From NCBI GenBank assembly GCA_023079485.1, contig CM041092.1:15575127-15639126 (forward strand): DNA of 64,000 bases. The letters are read 5' to 3'. Position numbers and translations under genes: made by a program. Of this stretch, positions 12,046 to 24,545 are shown piece after piece. Under the pieces are notes generated by a model that was given only the letters and a program-made list of their open reading frames with translations, made no database searches and had not been told where the DNA came from. Source of the DNA: Archilochus colubris (lineage: Eukaryota > Chordata > Aves > Apodiformes > Trochilidae). The stretch's first letter is position 1. Each line of letters opens with the position of its first letter.

Positions 12046-12336
12046 TCTTCAGTCTGTGGTCCATGGTCTGGTAGGCATCAGACAGTAGCCAGGAAACTTT
12101 ATAACAACTTAATTTTCCAGCATATACACTCATTTCCACATGTGGGAGCAAGCAAGGAAGTCCGGGAGGGGGGAGGGAGGGATGACGACAGTAACACAGT
12201 TCAGTTTACATTGGGTGGGAAGTATGATCCTTATAGAAACACTGCACTAGGTGAACTGTGGTTCCTCCCGGATCAGAAAGGTGAAGTCATCCTTGGATGC
12301 ATCAGGAGAGGGGAAACAAGGGCTGAGGAACACCAG
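12046..12336. other. segment separating the two CR1 pieces
   Basis: About 290 bases of non-CR1 sequence lie between two stretches that appear contiguous in the CR1 consensus. The segment includes a G-quadruplex motif at 12164-12181. I could not recognise the family. Possible target-site remnants are only suggestive: CAGCCAG near 12040 and CACCAG near 12330. It may be an inserted element or a gene-conversion patch. Two independent CR1 copies flanking unique DNA is the alternative. Confidence 0.4.
12164..12181 (+). repeat. strong G-quadruplex motif
   Basis: GGGAGGGGGGAGGGAGGG has four G runs of three or more with single-A loops, a pattern known to favour a stable parallel G-quadruplex. It sits inside the segment that splits the old CR1. 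No promoter elements are recognised beside it. Confidence 0.75.
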
Positions 12337-12590
12337 TTGAGTCCAATCCCTTGTCCTAAGGCAGGATTCAGCTCTATTAAACCATTGCTGCCAAACACTT
12401 TTCTAACTTCTACTTAAAAAATTCTAGCACAGATTCCACCCCTTCCCTAGGCAGTGTATTCCAGCATTTAACTAATCTGACTGTGAAAAAGTGTTTCCTG
12501 ATGTCTAACCTGACTCTTTCTCAGTGTAATTTAATCCCATTACTTCTTGTTCAATCCATATGAGGACCAGAAAGAAATTTATTCACTTTC
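12337..12590 (-). mobile_element. CR1 LINE, 3' UTR part (fragment 2)
   Basis: On the minus strand this carries the familiar order of the CR1 3' end: a TTCTTGT/ATTTAATCCCATTAC block, a GTGTTTCCTGATGTCTAACC block, a CCCTAGGCAGTGTATTCCAG block and an AGTCCAATCCC block (words quoted from the + strand). The copy is diverged and 5'-truncated. No coding region of the LINE is included. Together with 11993-12045 it likely forms a single insertion. Its divergence suggests it is much older than the copy at 55.2 kb. Confidence 0.8.
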
Positions 12591-15500
12591 TTAGCCCCAG
12601 GCAGCACAAGGTAAAACATGTTAGCATAAAACTCACTAAAAATGTACAGTAGAGAAGCTCAGAGCATGTAGCCCAGGGAGCCTAGTCCCTGCAAAAAAAG
12701 AAAAAACAACAAAAAATCACTCACTTGTAAAAAAATGGCCTACACTAAAAAAGGAACTGAAAGCAAGCTGTCCCCAGGAGGATCCCACTGTCTCTAGAGT
12801 TCTCTTATTCATTCTTTGTTGTGTCAAGGAATCAGGAGGACCAATAAAAAGAAAAAAAAATAAAAATAAAAAAGCTCTAATGTTAAGGAAGGAACTTTTG
12901 TGGGCAGCTGTTAAAAGAAGGTCAAACACTTTCATCTATTTATTTTTCTTCTGGGGGGGAACATTGATGGGAAGAGAGAACAACAAAGAGTTGCTTTTGG
13001 AGTAGTCCAAAAGCTCCCTGCTGACAGGTTGGCCCCACCCTTCCCTCTCCAGCACACAAGGACTCTTTTCAGAGAATCACCTGGCCCATAAATTCCAATT
13101 TATGGTAATTTAAGAAAACAAATGACCAACTTCAACCTTCAACAGTGTTTAGAAAAGGCAGGATTAAGCACAGGGATTAAAAAAGAAAAGCCTCGCCTTG
13201 CCATCAGACTTTGCAAGTGGGATTTCCTCCCATCTTTCCAGTTTTGTGGCTTCAATATCTAGAGCCTTCAAGAGGTTAAGCTGGCACAGGTCAGGGGTTT
13301 GCAAACACTAAGCAGGCTTGGGGAAGGGCAAGAGGAAATAAAGGGGCATCTTTCTTTTCACCTTCCTTTCTCTAGTTATCTGTAGCAAGCCCTCAGATCA
13401 CCTATATTTAGACTAGGATATATAAAGAGGCACAGATGCACACTTGACTCAGGAACATTTCCCACTTTCTATTAAATTGATTCATTTTTAGCTTCTGTGC
13501 TGCTTTCTTCAGTGATATGGGATATGGCCAAACACACAAAAAAAGGGCTTTTTAGGGCCACTTACTGAATAAACATCTTGTCCAAGACTTAATTACAAAT
13601 GTGGTGTACCAATTCAGATAGGCAATGATGCTGAATTCCACAGAGAGAAGGCAGAAAGCATGAGGACATCACATCCCCTTCAGCTCACCTGGGACCACAT
13701 GGCTCTTGATGGCAAGTGTATTATCCTCTTCTTATACAGGAGAAAGCTCCATCAGAGGAAAAGATGGACTCTTCATCCCTACTACTCTTTTTGGGAGGCC
13801 AGAGAAAACCCTCTCCTTCTTTCCACTTTTAGTGTATTCATGACCACATTTGTCTTTGTGTCTTCTGGTATGAAACATTTTTCCTTCAATTTAAATAGCT
13901 CTTCCCCCTTTCTGGCATCTTACCCTCTCCAACCTCAGCACAGTCACGGAAAGTTAAGCCGTCCTTTTTTTGACCCTTGCTTTCCTACAAAAAGCAAGAA
14001 AAGTTCCCTGCCTACTCTTACGAAACAGGGTCTCTAATGCCCTTTTTCTTTCCAGATTCCTACCATTTTATTCCTGTGCTCACTTCAGTGTGCAGAAATA
14101 GGCTGCAAGTCTGGTCATGAAACAGAAGCTCTGGCTACAGGTACGCTTAAGGCCACAGCATCAAGGCACTGTGGAGGACCTGGCAGCAAGTCCTGGGGAA
14201 AAGCTCAGAAGAAACTTCTCACTGCACCCACAGCATTTTACATGGACCTGTGCCAAGGAATAGGACCCTAAGCCTGTCAATGAGCACCCTCCTGGGCTAA
14301 TCTCCATGTGCTTTCCAAAATCCATATCTCAGCTTGTTATGTTAGCAGTGAGGTGGCTTCCCTAGCAAGGAAATCCTATGGCACACCCTCTATGAACACA
14401 CATGAGACAGAAACCAGGCTACATTCACCTCACATGAGGATGGCAAAAGCTGCCCATACCAGCCAGCATACCTGTGATATCTACATCCTCTCTACTCCTC
14501 CCAGCCTCTTCCACACCTCCAACACCTGCTTCTGCAGTGACACCCAAAACCCACCACCAGCTTAAAGAACAAGAGATTGTTCCTCTGTCTTCACTGCATC
14601 CCCATTACTTCTCTCTGGGCTACATTCCAATTTTTGCTACAACCTATTCTGCCTGGTTTTCAGATCGTGCAGTGAATCCTGCCTGAATTAAGTATATTTT
14701 CCAGAAGACATGCACAGCATTTTTTGAAAACTTGGGTTCTCTCTCTCAAGATTGCCTACATTAATTCCCCCGTAACAGAAAGAGCCAAAATCTCCAGTAT
14801 TTTCAGAAAATGTTGTTCATAATCTCTGAATAGTAAAGGCAAAAAATCTGATCCTTAAAACAAGCAAAAAAGGATTCTAAAAAAAAAAAAAAAAAGGAAA
14901 TTTGAGATTCGAGAAATGCCAGCATATTTATTCCTAAACAAAATTTCTCTAGCATAACCCTGGGCTAAACAAGCAGTTTTGTGAGTGAACTTTATGGTAT
15001 GACATCAGTGAACAGATGGCAGGCAAAGCTGTTGGCAGGGTGATGAGAAAGCTGGCCATTTATAATGGAAAATGTCCTGATACATTGGAATGCGCTTATT
15101 TTATTACATGGTAATGTTTTAAAAAATCCTTTCCTAAGGCTTCTTTGGGGATCTCTTCATCATTATTATATCATTATTAATAATAAAAGATATAAAGGGG
15201 AAAATAATCATAGCAAATGATATTTTAAATGCCTTAGAGGAAAAGGTTTTCAGCACTGGCAGGGTTGATTTCATTATGATGATTTGTTACAAGCTTCACT
15301 GTTACAATCCATGATGGTGTGGACACTTTTCCCAACAGGGTTAATTGTATAATAACACTCAATAACTGCTAGGTCTTCATCTTTCAAGGGAGGACACTGG
15401 AGTGTGAAGGCATGCATAGATGCTTCCAGATCTCTGTACCTTGAGAATCTCTGAATCCTGATGTGCCTAAGGTCTTTCAAAGGCAGAGTTTCAGCTGGAT

Positions 15501-17430
15501 GCAATTCAGGATGGGTCCATTATGTAAGTGCGGGGGAACAAAGATGAGCCTTAGAAAAAAAATGGGTACTAATGAGGAGTAGTTTATGTCTTGAGGAGCC
15601 AAATCCAGTTGTTGTATGAACTATTAGCTAATTTAAATAAAATTCATCCTAACAATAATTTCTGGAAATTTCCAGGGATAGGCCAGGACACAAAGCCAGG
15701 CAGGAAGAGGTTCCTCTTACAGATAACTATTGGAAAATCTTCCAGGAGACACAGGAAGAGCTGAAGGTGGGACTCCTCAACCTACCACAATTCCCAGTCA
15801 CAGCACAGAGAAAGGACATTTCCTCCCACTCCTCCACATTTCCTCCCATTTGCCTTTAATTCCAGGAGCTCAAAACGAAATATGCTTTGCTGAACTTAAA
15901 ACTTCTCACAAAATTATTTCGCTTTGATAAAACAGGATGAAGACATATGTGGTTTGGATTAATCCCAACAGATTCCCTTCACACAGAACCCCACTAAAAC
16001 AAGAGAGAAAAAAGTGACAAGACTTAAGATAGTTTAAAAGCAAACAAAGCAGAGGAGCAATTCATAATAATAATTGAAAGATTATTATCAGCTAGTTCTT
16101 ATCAGTACTTATCTTCAAGCTGTTTGTAAAAGCAGCTGATACCATTATTGCTATTGTGCAGTCAGTGAAAGTAAGAAAGTTGAGAAAGATCAAAGTTGAC
16201 CTGTAGTTGCCTGGCCAGACGACAGCCATGCCTGTTCAGTCTTTACCTGTAACACACTGATGCACTGTGACCATCACAATAAAAATCTGACAAAATAGAA
16301 TTTGTTCCAGGACAATAGGTAGGAGCCAAAAAGTCTGCTGTCTTCAGAGAAAAACCACCCAGGTAGCCAGACTCCGTTTCCAATCTATTTAGCAATAAAG
16401 GACGGAGAGGGCAGCCATGATCCCATACTCTCCACACACGACCAACAGGCAGTGACCTCCTGGTGTGTTACAGCAACATAACTAAACAAACAACTCGCTT
16501 TTCCAGCACCCCTCAGGGCAGATTCCTCAGTGGGGACAATCTATTTCCAGCATTTCCATATCCGGATCTGGAAGTCATTATATCCACCTATTTCTACAGT
16601 GAGACACCATGAATATATCTAAAGTCTCTATCTCATCCTGAACACCATGCCAGAGACCAGCTGAGCTGGAGAAAACTTGTTTTCTAGCAGTTTCAGACTA
16701 AAATCTTCTCAGGCACGGAAGACCAGCTAGTCTGGGTGAACCTTGACTGGATGCTGAAATCACAACAACCTCCAGGGCCATACCTGAAATCCAGCATATC
16801 ACCACATTACATTGCTTCCTGCTTCCTTCATTTCATGATTCTGAGATGTCCTCAACTTACCTGCAGATACATTAAGAAAGCTCTTATCTTTTGGGCAAAA
16901 TTTCAACTTGGAAAAACCACAGGAACTATAAACTGTAGTTCAGCAAATTGCCTTAAGCTCTCCAACTCACTGTGGTTTGATACCCTGCCTAGTGGACCAT
17001 TCCTAGCCCTTAAATTAGTCTGCAAAATATTTTTTTTTATTTCCTTCCATCTGCATCATGTTCTGTTCCACCTTCTCTTTACAGCTCTTCTGCTCTGGCA
17101 CAACAATTATACCAACAATAAAAACTCACACCAACAATAGTGCATAGAATTTCATTCCTCTGTGGTCACTTTCCTGCTGCATGTGATAGGGACACAGGGA
17201 CATGGGCAATGCGCTCCATCTCTCTCCCATGAGCATCTAATATCCTGCCCTCAGCTCATACATTTTGGACCTGCCACTGTTTCTGCCAAAACCTCCTTCA
17301 TTTTACAGCAGGGGAATGAGAAAAACTAAGAAAGGAAAAAGATCAGAAAGATTTTTAAGGGGCAGACAAGATAATTCTTCCTGTATTTTTTTATCTTTTA
17401 AAATAACTTCGTTTTGAAGAAACTATATTC
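12591..17430. other. unique non-coding DNA
   Basis: I see no gene here. The longest open frames (125 and 134 codons, both +) give unrecognisable, S/P/F-rich or mixed peptides with no exon boundaries. There is an A17 run at 14879-14895. The stretch 15056-15245, with long AT-rich words and few simple repeats, has the look of a conserved non-coding element, but that cannot be judged without an alignment. A/T-rich fragments near 12.70 and 12.85 kb are simple sequence. Confidence 0.65.
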
Positions 17431-17434
17431 TAGT

Positions 17435-17455
17435 GGCCCTCTCCAGGAGAGGGCC
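17435..17455. repeat. perfect 21-bp GC-rich palindrome
   Basis: Arms GGCCCTCTCC (17435-17444) and GGAGAGGGCC (17446-17455) flank a single central A. Pairing continues imperfectly outward into about six more bases on each side. It stands out in an AT-rich neighbourhood. As RNA it would form a stem of about nine pairs with a three-base loop. No T-run follows, so it is not a simple terminator, and no known element is recognised. Confidence 0.85.
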
Positions 17456-17468
17456 TACTGGAACAAAA

Positions 17469-17483
17469 TCCTATCACTACATG
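17469..17483 (-). mobile_element. possible tiny CR1 remnant
   Basis: TCCTATCACTACATG equals, on the minus strand, a well-known word of the avian CR1 3' region (CATGTAGTGATAGGA). The flanks do not continue the match convincingly, so this could be a chance hit or the last recognisable piece of a decayed copy beside the palindrome at 17435. Confidence 0.25.
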
Positions 17484-20400
17484 AAGGAATAAGGTAGAAG
17501 ACAGTATTTTTTCCTGCTTCTAAGGACAACGACATTGTTGGATGAGAAAACCCTAGTAGGAACAAGAGGAGATTAACCCTCTTTTAGCTTTATTGCAGTG
17601 ATGTTCTTTCTCTCAGATACAGGCAGATTTATAAGAGATACTAAACAGGTTAAAAAACAGGCTCAGATAAAACAACTCACAGCTGGATCCAGAACCAGCC
17701 ACTGAAAATCACTTCCCCATCAATTTCCTGAGGATTTTATCCCCACTGCTGGGAGTCATTTCGCCAATTCAGGACAATGCAGTGCTTTTGCCTCTGTCCT
17801 GCATGCTCGGATCCACCTCCAAGCATTCCATATCCATACCTAAAAGATCCTTTGTGCGTATTCAGTTAGTGGTCCTTTAGCAGCATAGTCCTCTCTTCTC
17901 CTGTCTTTTTGCTGGGATGGACAGGCAGCTTTAAAGCTCTGCAAACAAATCTTACACCTTCAATACGAAAAGCCAACCAAGGCCACATCTTACACTTGGT
18001 TGTAAGTTGTTAGGTCTCAGAGCTCCTAAATTGGGCCAGTGTTAGAGAGCTGCTTTGGTATGCAAGGAGTTGGACTTTAGATACACCATACTGAGATCCA
18101 AATGAAGGCTCTTTAAAACCAGGGCTTTCATGGAGTAATTCCAGATTTACATCAATGTTGATGAGAGCAAATTAGGCCAATTTTTTTTTCATTTTTGTTT
18201 CCTGAATTTCGCACTGCTTCCAATTCATGTAAACTACTAAAACTCCAGACTTTTAAGTTTTTTTGGTTCTTATTCTGTACAGCTGTGTTATTTTCTTCAC
18301 TCCACTGGGGACATTTCTCTAGTTTGTTACCACTCTTCTAGTTCCAGTCTGCTTTGAAAGCAGAAGGTCTCAAATCATGAAACTCTTTTTGGGTTATAGA
18401 AATCTCAAAAAATCCCTCTTTCCTGTCTGGCAGGTTTCTAGAATAGAGACAGGCCTTACACCCATTTTTCCCTTCGAGTGATTACACCAAGGTTTTAGGA
18501 TTTGATCTCCATTATAATGATAATCTACAAGAAGAATGAAATGAAATACTAATTGCGAAACAGACTAATTTTTTATCAAGAGACGTTCTGTTTAGAAGAT
18601 CCTACTTGGTGTTTATAGACTACACTTAATAAATAATCTGATAATTTGAGACTATATTATTTATTGGCAAAAAATTTGAGAATATTAATTCAGAAAACTA
18701 AAGTTATTTTTTAAATCCATCTTCACTGAGGCAGCATTTGAGGAGCTTGCAATCTGAACAGCGTCTCCTGAAACTGAAAAAGAAGCAGGGCTGTGATCAC
18801 ATAACTGTGACAATTGAGCCAGTAACCAAAAATTCAGAGATTAGTGTAAAATGATTCCACTAGACTACAAAATTGACCTATTCTGCTGTTGGCATTTTCT
18901 TGCCATTTTGATGTGAAAATAATAAAAATGCCTTTAGTCATTTAGACTGTACTTCAAACACAGTCCTATTTTCATTTCAATGTTGTTGATGCATCTACTT
19001 GTAATATTCTCCATTAGTGTTTCTTGACAATAACCTTAAGGGAAAAAAAAATATTTATACATTTCCCTTATTAACAAACATTGCATAAAAATGGATTTGT
19101 TTGGTTAGAATGAGGATACAAATGGCTTCATTCTTCAGCTAAGTTTCAGCCCCTAAAATTTGGAAGCCTAACTCATTTACCTACCAATAATCTGCTCTGT
19201 GCTTCTCAGCATACAGCTAGCACTGGCTGGCAGTGCCTGACATAGTCTTATTTAGACAGAGCATAGGATCTGCCTAGAGATGCTCATGACCCAGACTCAG
19301 ACCACATTAAATGTTTTTGATATGAGATTGTTCTACCCTTGGGAGCCCAACTGACACAGGCAGTGTCTGAGTTTGGAAAGGATTTGTGATTGCAAGAATC
19401 TCTATGCTGTTGTGTTACTCCTTGGCCAGGTGAACAAGCTGTACACTAGGACTTTACGTACACAGTCTTTGACCACCAGGCCAGAGTGTGTTTGCCATTT
19501 GTAGGCAGGCATTCAGAAACTTATTGACAAGATTTAGTACCAGATCTGGTGCTCTGCCTTAATGGAGCATACAGTGGATCACCCAACAAATCAAAGAAAA
19601 AAAAAGTTCTTTTGCATCTTATGGGGTGTAGAAAACTCAAGACTGTTTTCCTAACAGTGGTTGCCTCTTTCTCCACATGAGACCGGAAAATGCCTGACCA
19701 CAAAAGGATGATCTATCACATCTCACTTCCTTCAACTTTCCTTCTACTGCTTCTTTGCAGAGCTATTTTTACCTTTTTTTCCCTCTGGCTCAGGGGATAA
19801 GATGATTTCATTAGATTTGCATTCCGGCCTTACATGATTCAGCCAGGTGTTTTTCATAAGTCTACATCAAAGGCACACAGAAGAGGAGAGAACTCTCTTT
19901 TTCTCCAAGGAGTGCTCTTATGCCACCTTCAACCAAACCAGCACTGGAAGAAAGGGAAAGGGCAAGGGCAAGGGAATGACACACTTTGACCATACTGCTG
20001 TCTGATAAGTCAGTGTGTGCCTAAACCCTCATTAGAAACTTTCACTCTATAATTATATCATGGCTTGATCCAGCATGAGAAATCTAATACGGCTGAAATT
20101 AGGACAGGACCCTTTTCAATCCTAACAGCAATTTTGCTAGCAGAGGGTTTTTTTTTAATTTTTGCCAGCAGCCTGGCAGGACTTCATGCAGTCCATGAGT
20201 TTCTTAGTAGGCTTCAGGAGGTCAGACCCAAGAGGCAAATCCACCACTTCAGAGTAGGCTTCCACTGAAACTGAATGTTCATCCCAGCTGGATGCTGTAG
20301 AAACTTCTTCCATCCCACCATTTGCTTATTACTTTATATGTCTATAATAACAGATAGAGGAAACACAGCATTCATTTCCAAGGGGGATTCTTTTATCCAT

Positions 20401-21460
20401 ATTTGTCTGTAGTTGCATTATTCCCAACTTTATATCAGCCTGTAGGAGAAGTGTAGTAGAATCATTTATTTTGGAACCCATTGATTTTGAGAGCTTTTTG
20501 CATTCTGCAAACAATGTTATTTCACCCCACACATCCCATTCAAGGCTATTAACATAACATAGCAGAGATCAGTAATTTGGGAAATCCACACAATACTTCT
20601 CTGCAAAAGCACAAGTGTAAGAACTGGTCTTCCAATCATTTTCTGTTATCAGTTCTCAAGATAAAGCTTGTCTAATATCCATCCTTTTCCCTTTTAAATT
20701 GGTTGGAATAAAATGGATTGTCTGTTCCATTGTTCTTGTTAATACTTCAAGTGTTCCTCCATCCCTCAAGCAGCTTTGATGTCATCTAGCTCCACTTGAA
20801 GGGGAAAGAATGTGTTTGGGAATAATTAACAAGCTAAAAATTACTTTGTCAGAACATTTGTGTTATGGAATTACTTGCAGCTACCAACTTTACAGAACTG
20901 AGGCAGTGGTTGGGCACAACTAGAGCCCTTTAAAGGAAAAAAAACCAGTCTTTTGGTGGAGCATACAAAGGTAGACTTAAGAGGGGCAGATTAATCTCCT
21001 GATTCTGCCTCAAAATTCTTGTGCAATCCCAGGCACTAAAGGGATCTACCTACACTTCAACCCCTCACACAAAATCCCTGTTGTGACTCTTACCTCATTA
21101 TAGCACAAGCGAATATTAACATTACAACAAAGCTGTCTCTTCTCCTGCACTCCTACCTCATCCAGTGTAAGAGTCCTGGATTTTGTCAGTGCCTTTGGGC
21201 ACTACTTTAATATAAATAATATCAAGTCAGAGGTCTTTTTTTTTCTCCCCTCTTATGTAGACCATTGTTATTTTGAGGTGATGCAATAATAAAGTTGCCA
21301 GCCTTTATAACAAGGACTGTGAGCAATCAATACAAAATAGTCAACTAACATATGGCTCTTTCTTCTGCCTCTAAAAAGCAGAAATAAAGATTTTTCTGTT
21401 GTCTCTCTACAACTGATTTGGAAACTCAGATCACTATGTCACCTGTTTCATAGGGAAAAC
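17484..21460. other. unique non-coding DNA
   Basis: No reading frame over 70 codons of any interest is present. Several poly(T) and poly(A) stretches of 7 to 11 bases occur, with an AGGGCA/AGGGAA purine run at about 19953-19977. No RNA gene fold, repeat family or promoter was recognised. Confidence 0.65.
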
Positions 21461-21463
21461 CAA

Positions 21464-21521
21464 TGTTATACATATGTTATATGTTGTTTTATGTTATGTT
21501 ATGTTAATGTCATGTTATATA
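21464..21521 (+). repeat. imperfect TATGT/ATGTT microsatellite
   Basis: The pentamer TATGT/ATGTT recurs with a few interruptions (ATGTTATATG, ATGTTATGTTATGTTA). The longest exact run is about three units. It is a simple-sequence locus with no link to a gene. Confidence 0.8.
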
Positions 21522-21871
21522 GAGGATTGCTTTAAAACTACCTTTTGGTACAGGATAACTTAACAGAAAAGAAGTTCTGGCCTTGATAAACTGCACTTGA
21601 TGCCTGGGTTTCCAAGTATTTGAGCTATCTAGCCTTGCAACTAAGATAGCTCTTCCATCAGCTGTGCCAGGGTCTAGCCTGAGGCTCTTGTAGATTTAAC
21701 CTTTTCAAGCCACAGTCAAGAACCTAAGATTAGATTTAGATTCCAGGTTTACTCTCAGTTCTAATTCTGTGGCTAAGCCACTTCACAGACAACAGCCTAT
21801 ATATATGGAAGGACAGTCTTACTCTGTAAGAAATCAGGCATGATAATAAAAGAGCAGATTCTGTAGGAGAG

Positions 21872-21937
21872 GAAAAAAACAAACACAAACCAAAACAGAA
21901 CTACCAAAACAAAAACCAAAAAAACCCCACAAAAACA
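21872..21937 (+). repeat. A/C-rich tract
   Basis: This has the same irregular AAAC/AACC style as the tract at 6.7 kb, interrupted by a short G/T-containing spacer near 21898. It lies 160 bases upstream of the larger tract at 22.1 kb, and the two may be parts of one degraded simple-sequence region. Confidence 0.8.
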
Positions 21938-22094
21938 GTCCTCTGTCTAGTATCACAAGCCTCTAGAGCTCTCATTTTCTTTCTAAGCCCCAAAAGCTCC
22001 CTATCTCATTCCTTTTAAATCAAAGCTGGACCTGGCAACATCTATCATTCATTAATGTTATCTCCAATGTCAGTGGTTCCTTGCTTTTATATAA

Positions 22095-22244
22095 ACCCTA
22101 AAAAAAAAAAAAAAAAAACCACAAAAAAACACAAAAAAACCAAACAAAAAGCAAACAAAACAAAAAACACACAAAAACAAACAAACAAACAAAAAAACAC
22201 AAACAAACAAAAAAACCGAAAAAACAAAAACAAAAAAACCACAA
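22095..22244 (+). repeat. A19 run plus long A/C-only tract
   Basis: A homopolymer of 19 A (22100-22118) runs into about 125 bases of (A)nC and CAAA/CAAACAAA words. The frames through it are K/N/T-rich on + and F/V/C-rich on -. They are artefacts of composition. No body of a retroposed gene precedes the A run, so a poly(A)-tail origin is possible but unproven. Confidence 0.9.
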
Positions 22245-23119
22245 TGTGAAGAAGCAGCAAAGATCAAAAAAATCTGAGGAGCCAGCAAAGAGCTTCTAGT
22301 TGCAGTGGGTGGGGAAGGATGTGTTGTCCTTGACAACGGATGTAGCCCAGCCTGGTATATGTGATAGTTACTTACCTGTCTGTGAGCACCCCAAAGGAAA
22401 TTTCTGGTGGTACTGAGAGGTACCCAAATCCATGCAACATGAGTTGGCACCCTTATTTTTCTGCCTCATCTGTAGGCTCTGAATACAGATCACATTGCTA
22501 AATGAGTTTGCTATAGGAGTATTAAACTATGTAGTGAACACATTTGTATTATGGTAACCTCTAGTGCATTTATTCTGTTGAAAAGCAACAGAACATTGTG
22601 TCTCCCTGAGGAGTTAATCCACTCCCTGTAACCCAGGGATCTGCTTCAGAAGCTATAGTTTAAAGCTCTGTCATTAACCACATCCTCTGTATCCTGTGTG
22701 TTCAGTTTGTGTTGTTTTGTGTTTCTTTCCTGATGGTGAAGAGAATAAAAAGTGAGAGGGAAGCCATTGGGAAGTGTGGCTAAGGCAGGGAAAATATCAA
22801 CCAGACCACCCCATTGTCACCTGCTTGGAATGTGTTAAAGTCTAAATATGGAATACTGTGACTGAGCAGGCTAAAAAAAAAAAAATGGGAAATTCAGTAA
22901 TTCAGTTCAGTGTATAGGGACAGAACAATCCTGGTGGTTAAAGTGTTTGATGGGATCTGAAAACTTTGAGGGCCAAGCATTGTAGCAGGATGTATAAACA
23001 TGAATTTCTAAATAATATCTGTCAAGTGCTGATGTCCTGATCTGAACTTGTAATGCTAGTTGAGGAGGCAGCAGAAGAGGTTTGCTGCATACCTCCCCCT
23101 CATCAAGCATACATGCACT

Positions 23120-23134
23120 CCCTCCCTCCCCCCC
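23120..23134 (-). repeat. C-rich run, G-quadruplex motif on minus strand
   Basis: The + strand reads CCCTCCCTCCCCCCC, so the minus strand carries GGGGGGGAGGGAGGG. That is four possible G triplets with one-base loops. No promoter elements were seen near it. Confidence 0.65.
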
Positions 23135-24490
23135 GCTGTGTTCCCACTGCCTGTGTATGGTTGTTCTCTCTACTTCAGTTTAGATATCTTCTTTGAACTT
23201 TAGTTCTCATTGTTTTTGGACTTGCCGCTTTCTTTGGAAAGATTTATTTCCACTGTTCCTTCTCTGTTCTTTCCTTGCCTCTTCTCCTCTGGATGCTTTT
23301 TTGGCAAAGCCCATTGCTATTCTTTATGACTTTGTGTACTCTTTCAAAACAGTAAAATGTTTTTCAAGCAAGATGATCCTGTGTTGCTATGTTCATGCAG
23401 TAGCTCCTGCACCTCTACTCCTTTTATGAGGGCTTGTGCTGTACTTCTGTTTCTCGGTGTTCATTAAGAAAAAAAAGATGATTCTGAACTGTAGAACTAA
23501 TGAATAAATAAATAAATAAAAACTCTTTTGTGTGAGTAACTTGATGTTCTTGGGTTTTTTACTTCCCTCCATGACAGCAAGCCAGGTGTCCTTCTGTGAT
23601 CATATGCTGGTTTTCACAGATAGGAGTAAAAAGGATCTGAAACCAGTGGTGGGAGGGTAATGGATGGCTGATGTGATTACTGAATTGTCACTTCCTTTGG
23701 AAACCAGGATTAAGACTAAAATGTTTGGCCCTGTGTATTTTGGATCATGTTGTACCATCCTACTGACAAGGGAACTGATTTCACTTGGAAGTCGAAGGCT
23801 AAGATCTAAATCTAATTTTAGTAGTTCAAAACTCATGCCAGCTTATAAATGTACATGTAAATAGATTTGATTGGCTGAAATAGTTTTCCTTTAATGCTCT
23901 TGGGTGAGGCTCCTCTCATGTCTACAGGCCCCTACAAGAAGCTTTTGAAAACTCTTCACTTTATTCAATGCACTAAATGATAGCAATAGACGTTTGATAT
24001 CAAGATTGTTTGGAGAAGCTGTCTCCATGTACTTAACCACTATAGCTTGAATGCTAATTTTGTATTGGATAGGGTACAAAGCACATACAGTGCAATCCTT
24101 TGCTTACATTAGCAGTAAGAACAACTATTAAATTCAAGTTTCTAGAGCTCATACTTTTGCTTCTCAACTAATTTTTTTTTTCCTAAACTGAGGTTTCTTA
24201 TACAGTCTCTCACTTTTTTGCCAGTTGATTTTTTTCTTTGCAGAACTGCTCTTCGAAGTGCTGAGGTAGCAACATAATACTTACCAATGGTAGGGGTTGA
24301 AACAGGCTCCCAAATAAGGCAGGTGACACAAGAACATTGCTTAAAGTCAGAAATATTGTCATAGGATGTGGTCTTCAAAGCCGAACAAGCTGCAAGAGAT
24401 GCTGTTTTATGCAAAGGGATATTTCACCTGCCAGGAGTGCAATCTCACTACAGATACAGGAGAACTATCCCTAATAGAATTCTAACTTAC

Positions 24491-24545
24491 TTAAAGCCTC
24501 AGTTTTCCCATCATGAGAGAAGGATCTTAACCTGTACTACAAAGG
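24491..24545 (-). mobile_element. possible MIR or L2 remnant
   Basis: GCCTCAGTTTTCCCATC followed by a degraded GAGAAGGATCTTAACCTGTACTAC resembles the minus-strand reading of the MIR/L2 segment that reads GATGAGGAAACTGAGGC. The similarity is confined to about 50 bases and is called from memory of the consensus. Confidence 0.35.

Noticed and set aside
22070..22450. 126-codon minus-strand frame with a hydrophobic, membrane-like C-terminal part
   Set aside because: The hydrophobic run is the translated complement of the A/C-only tract at 22095-22244.
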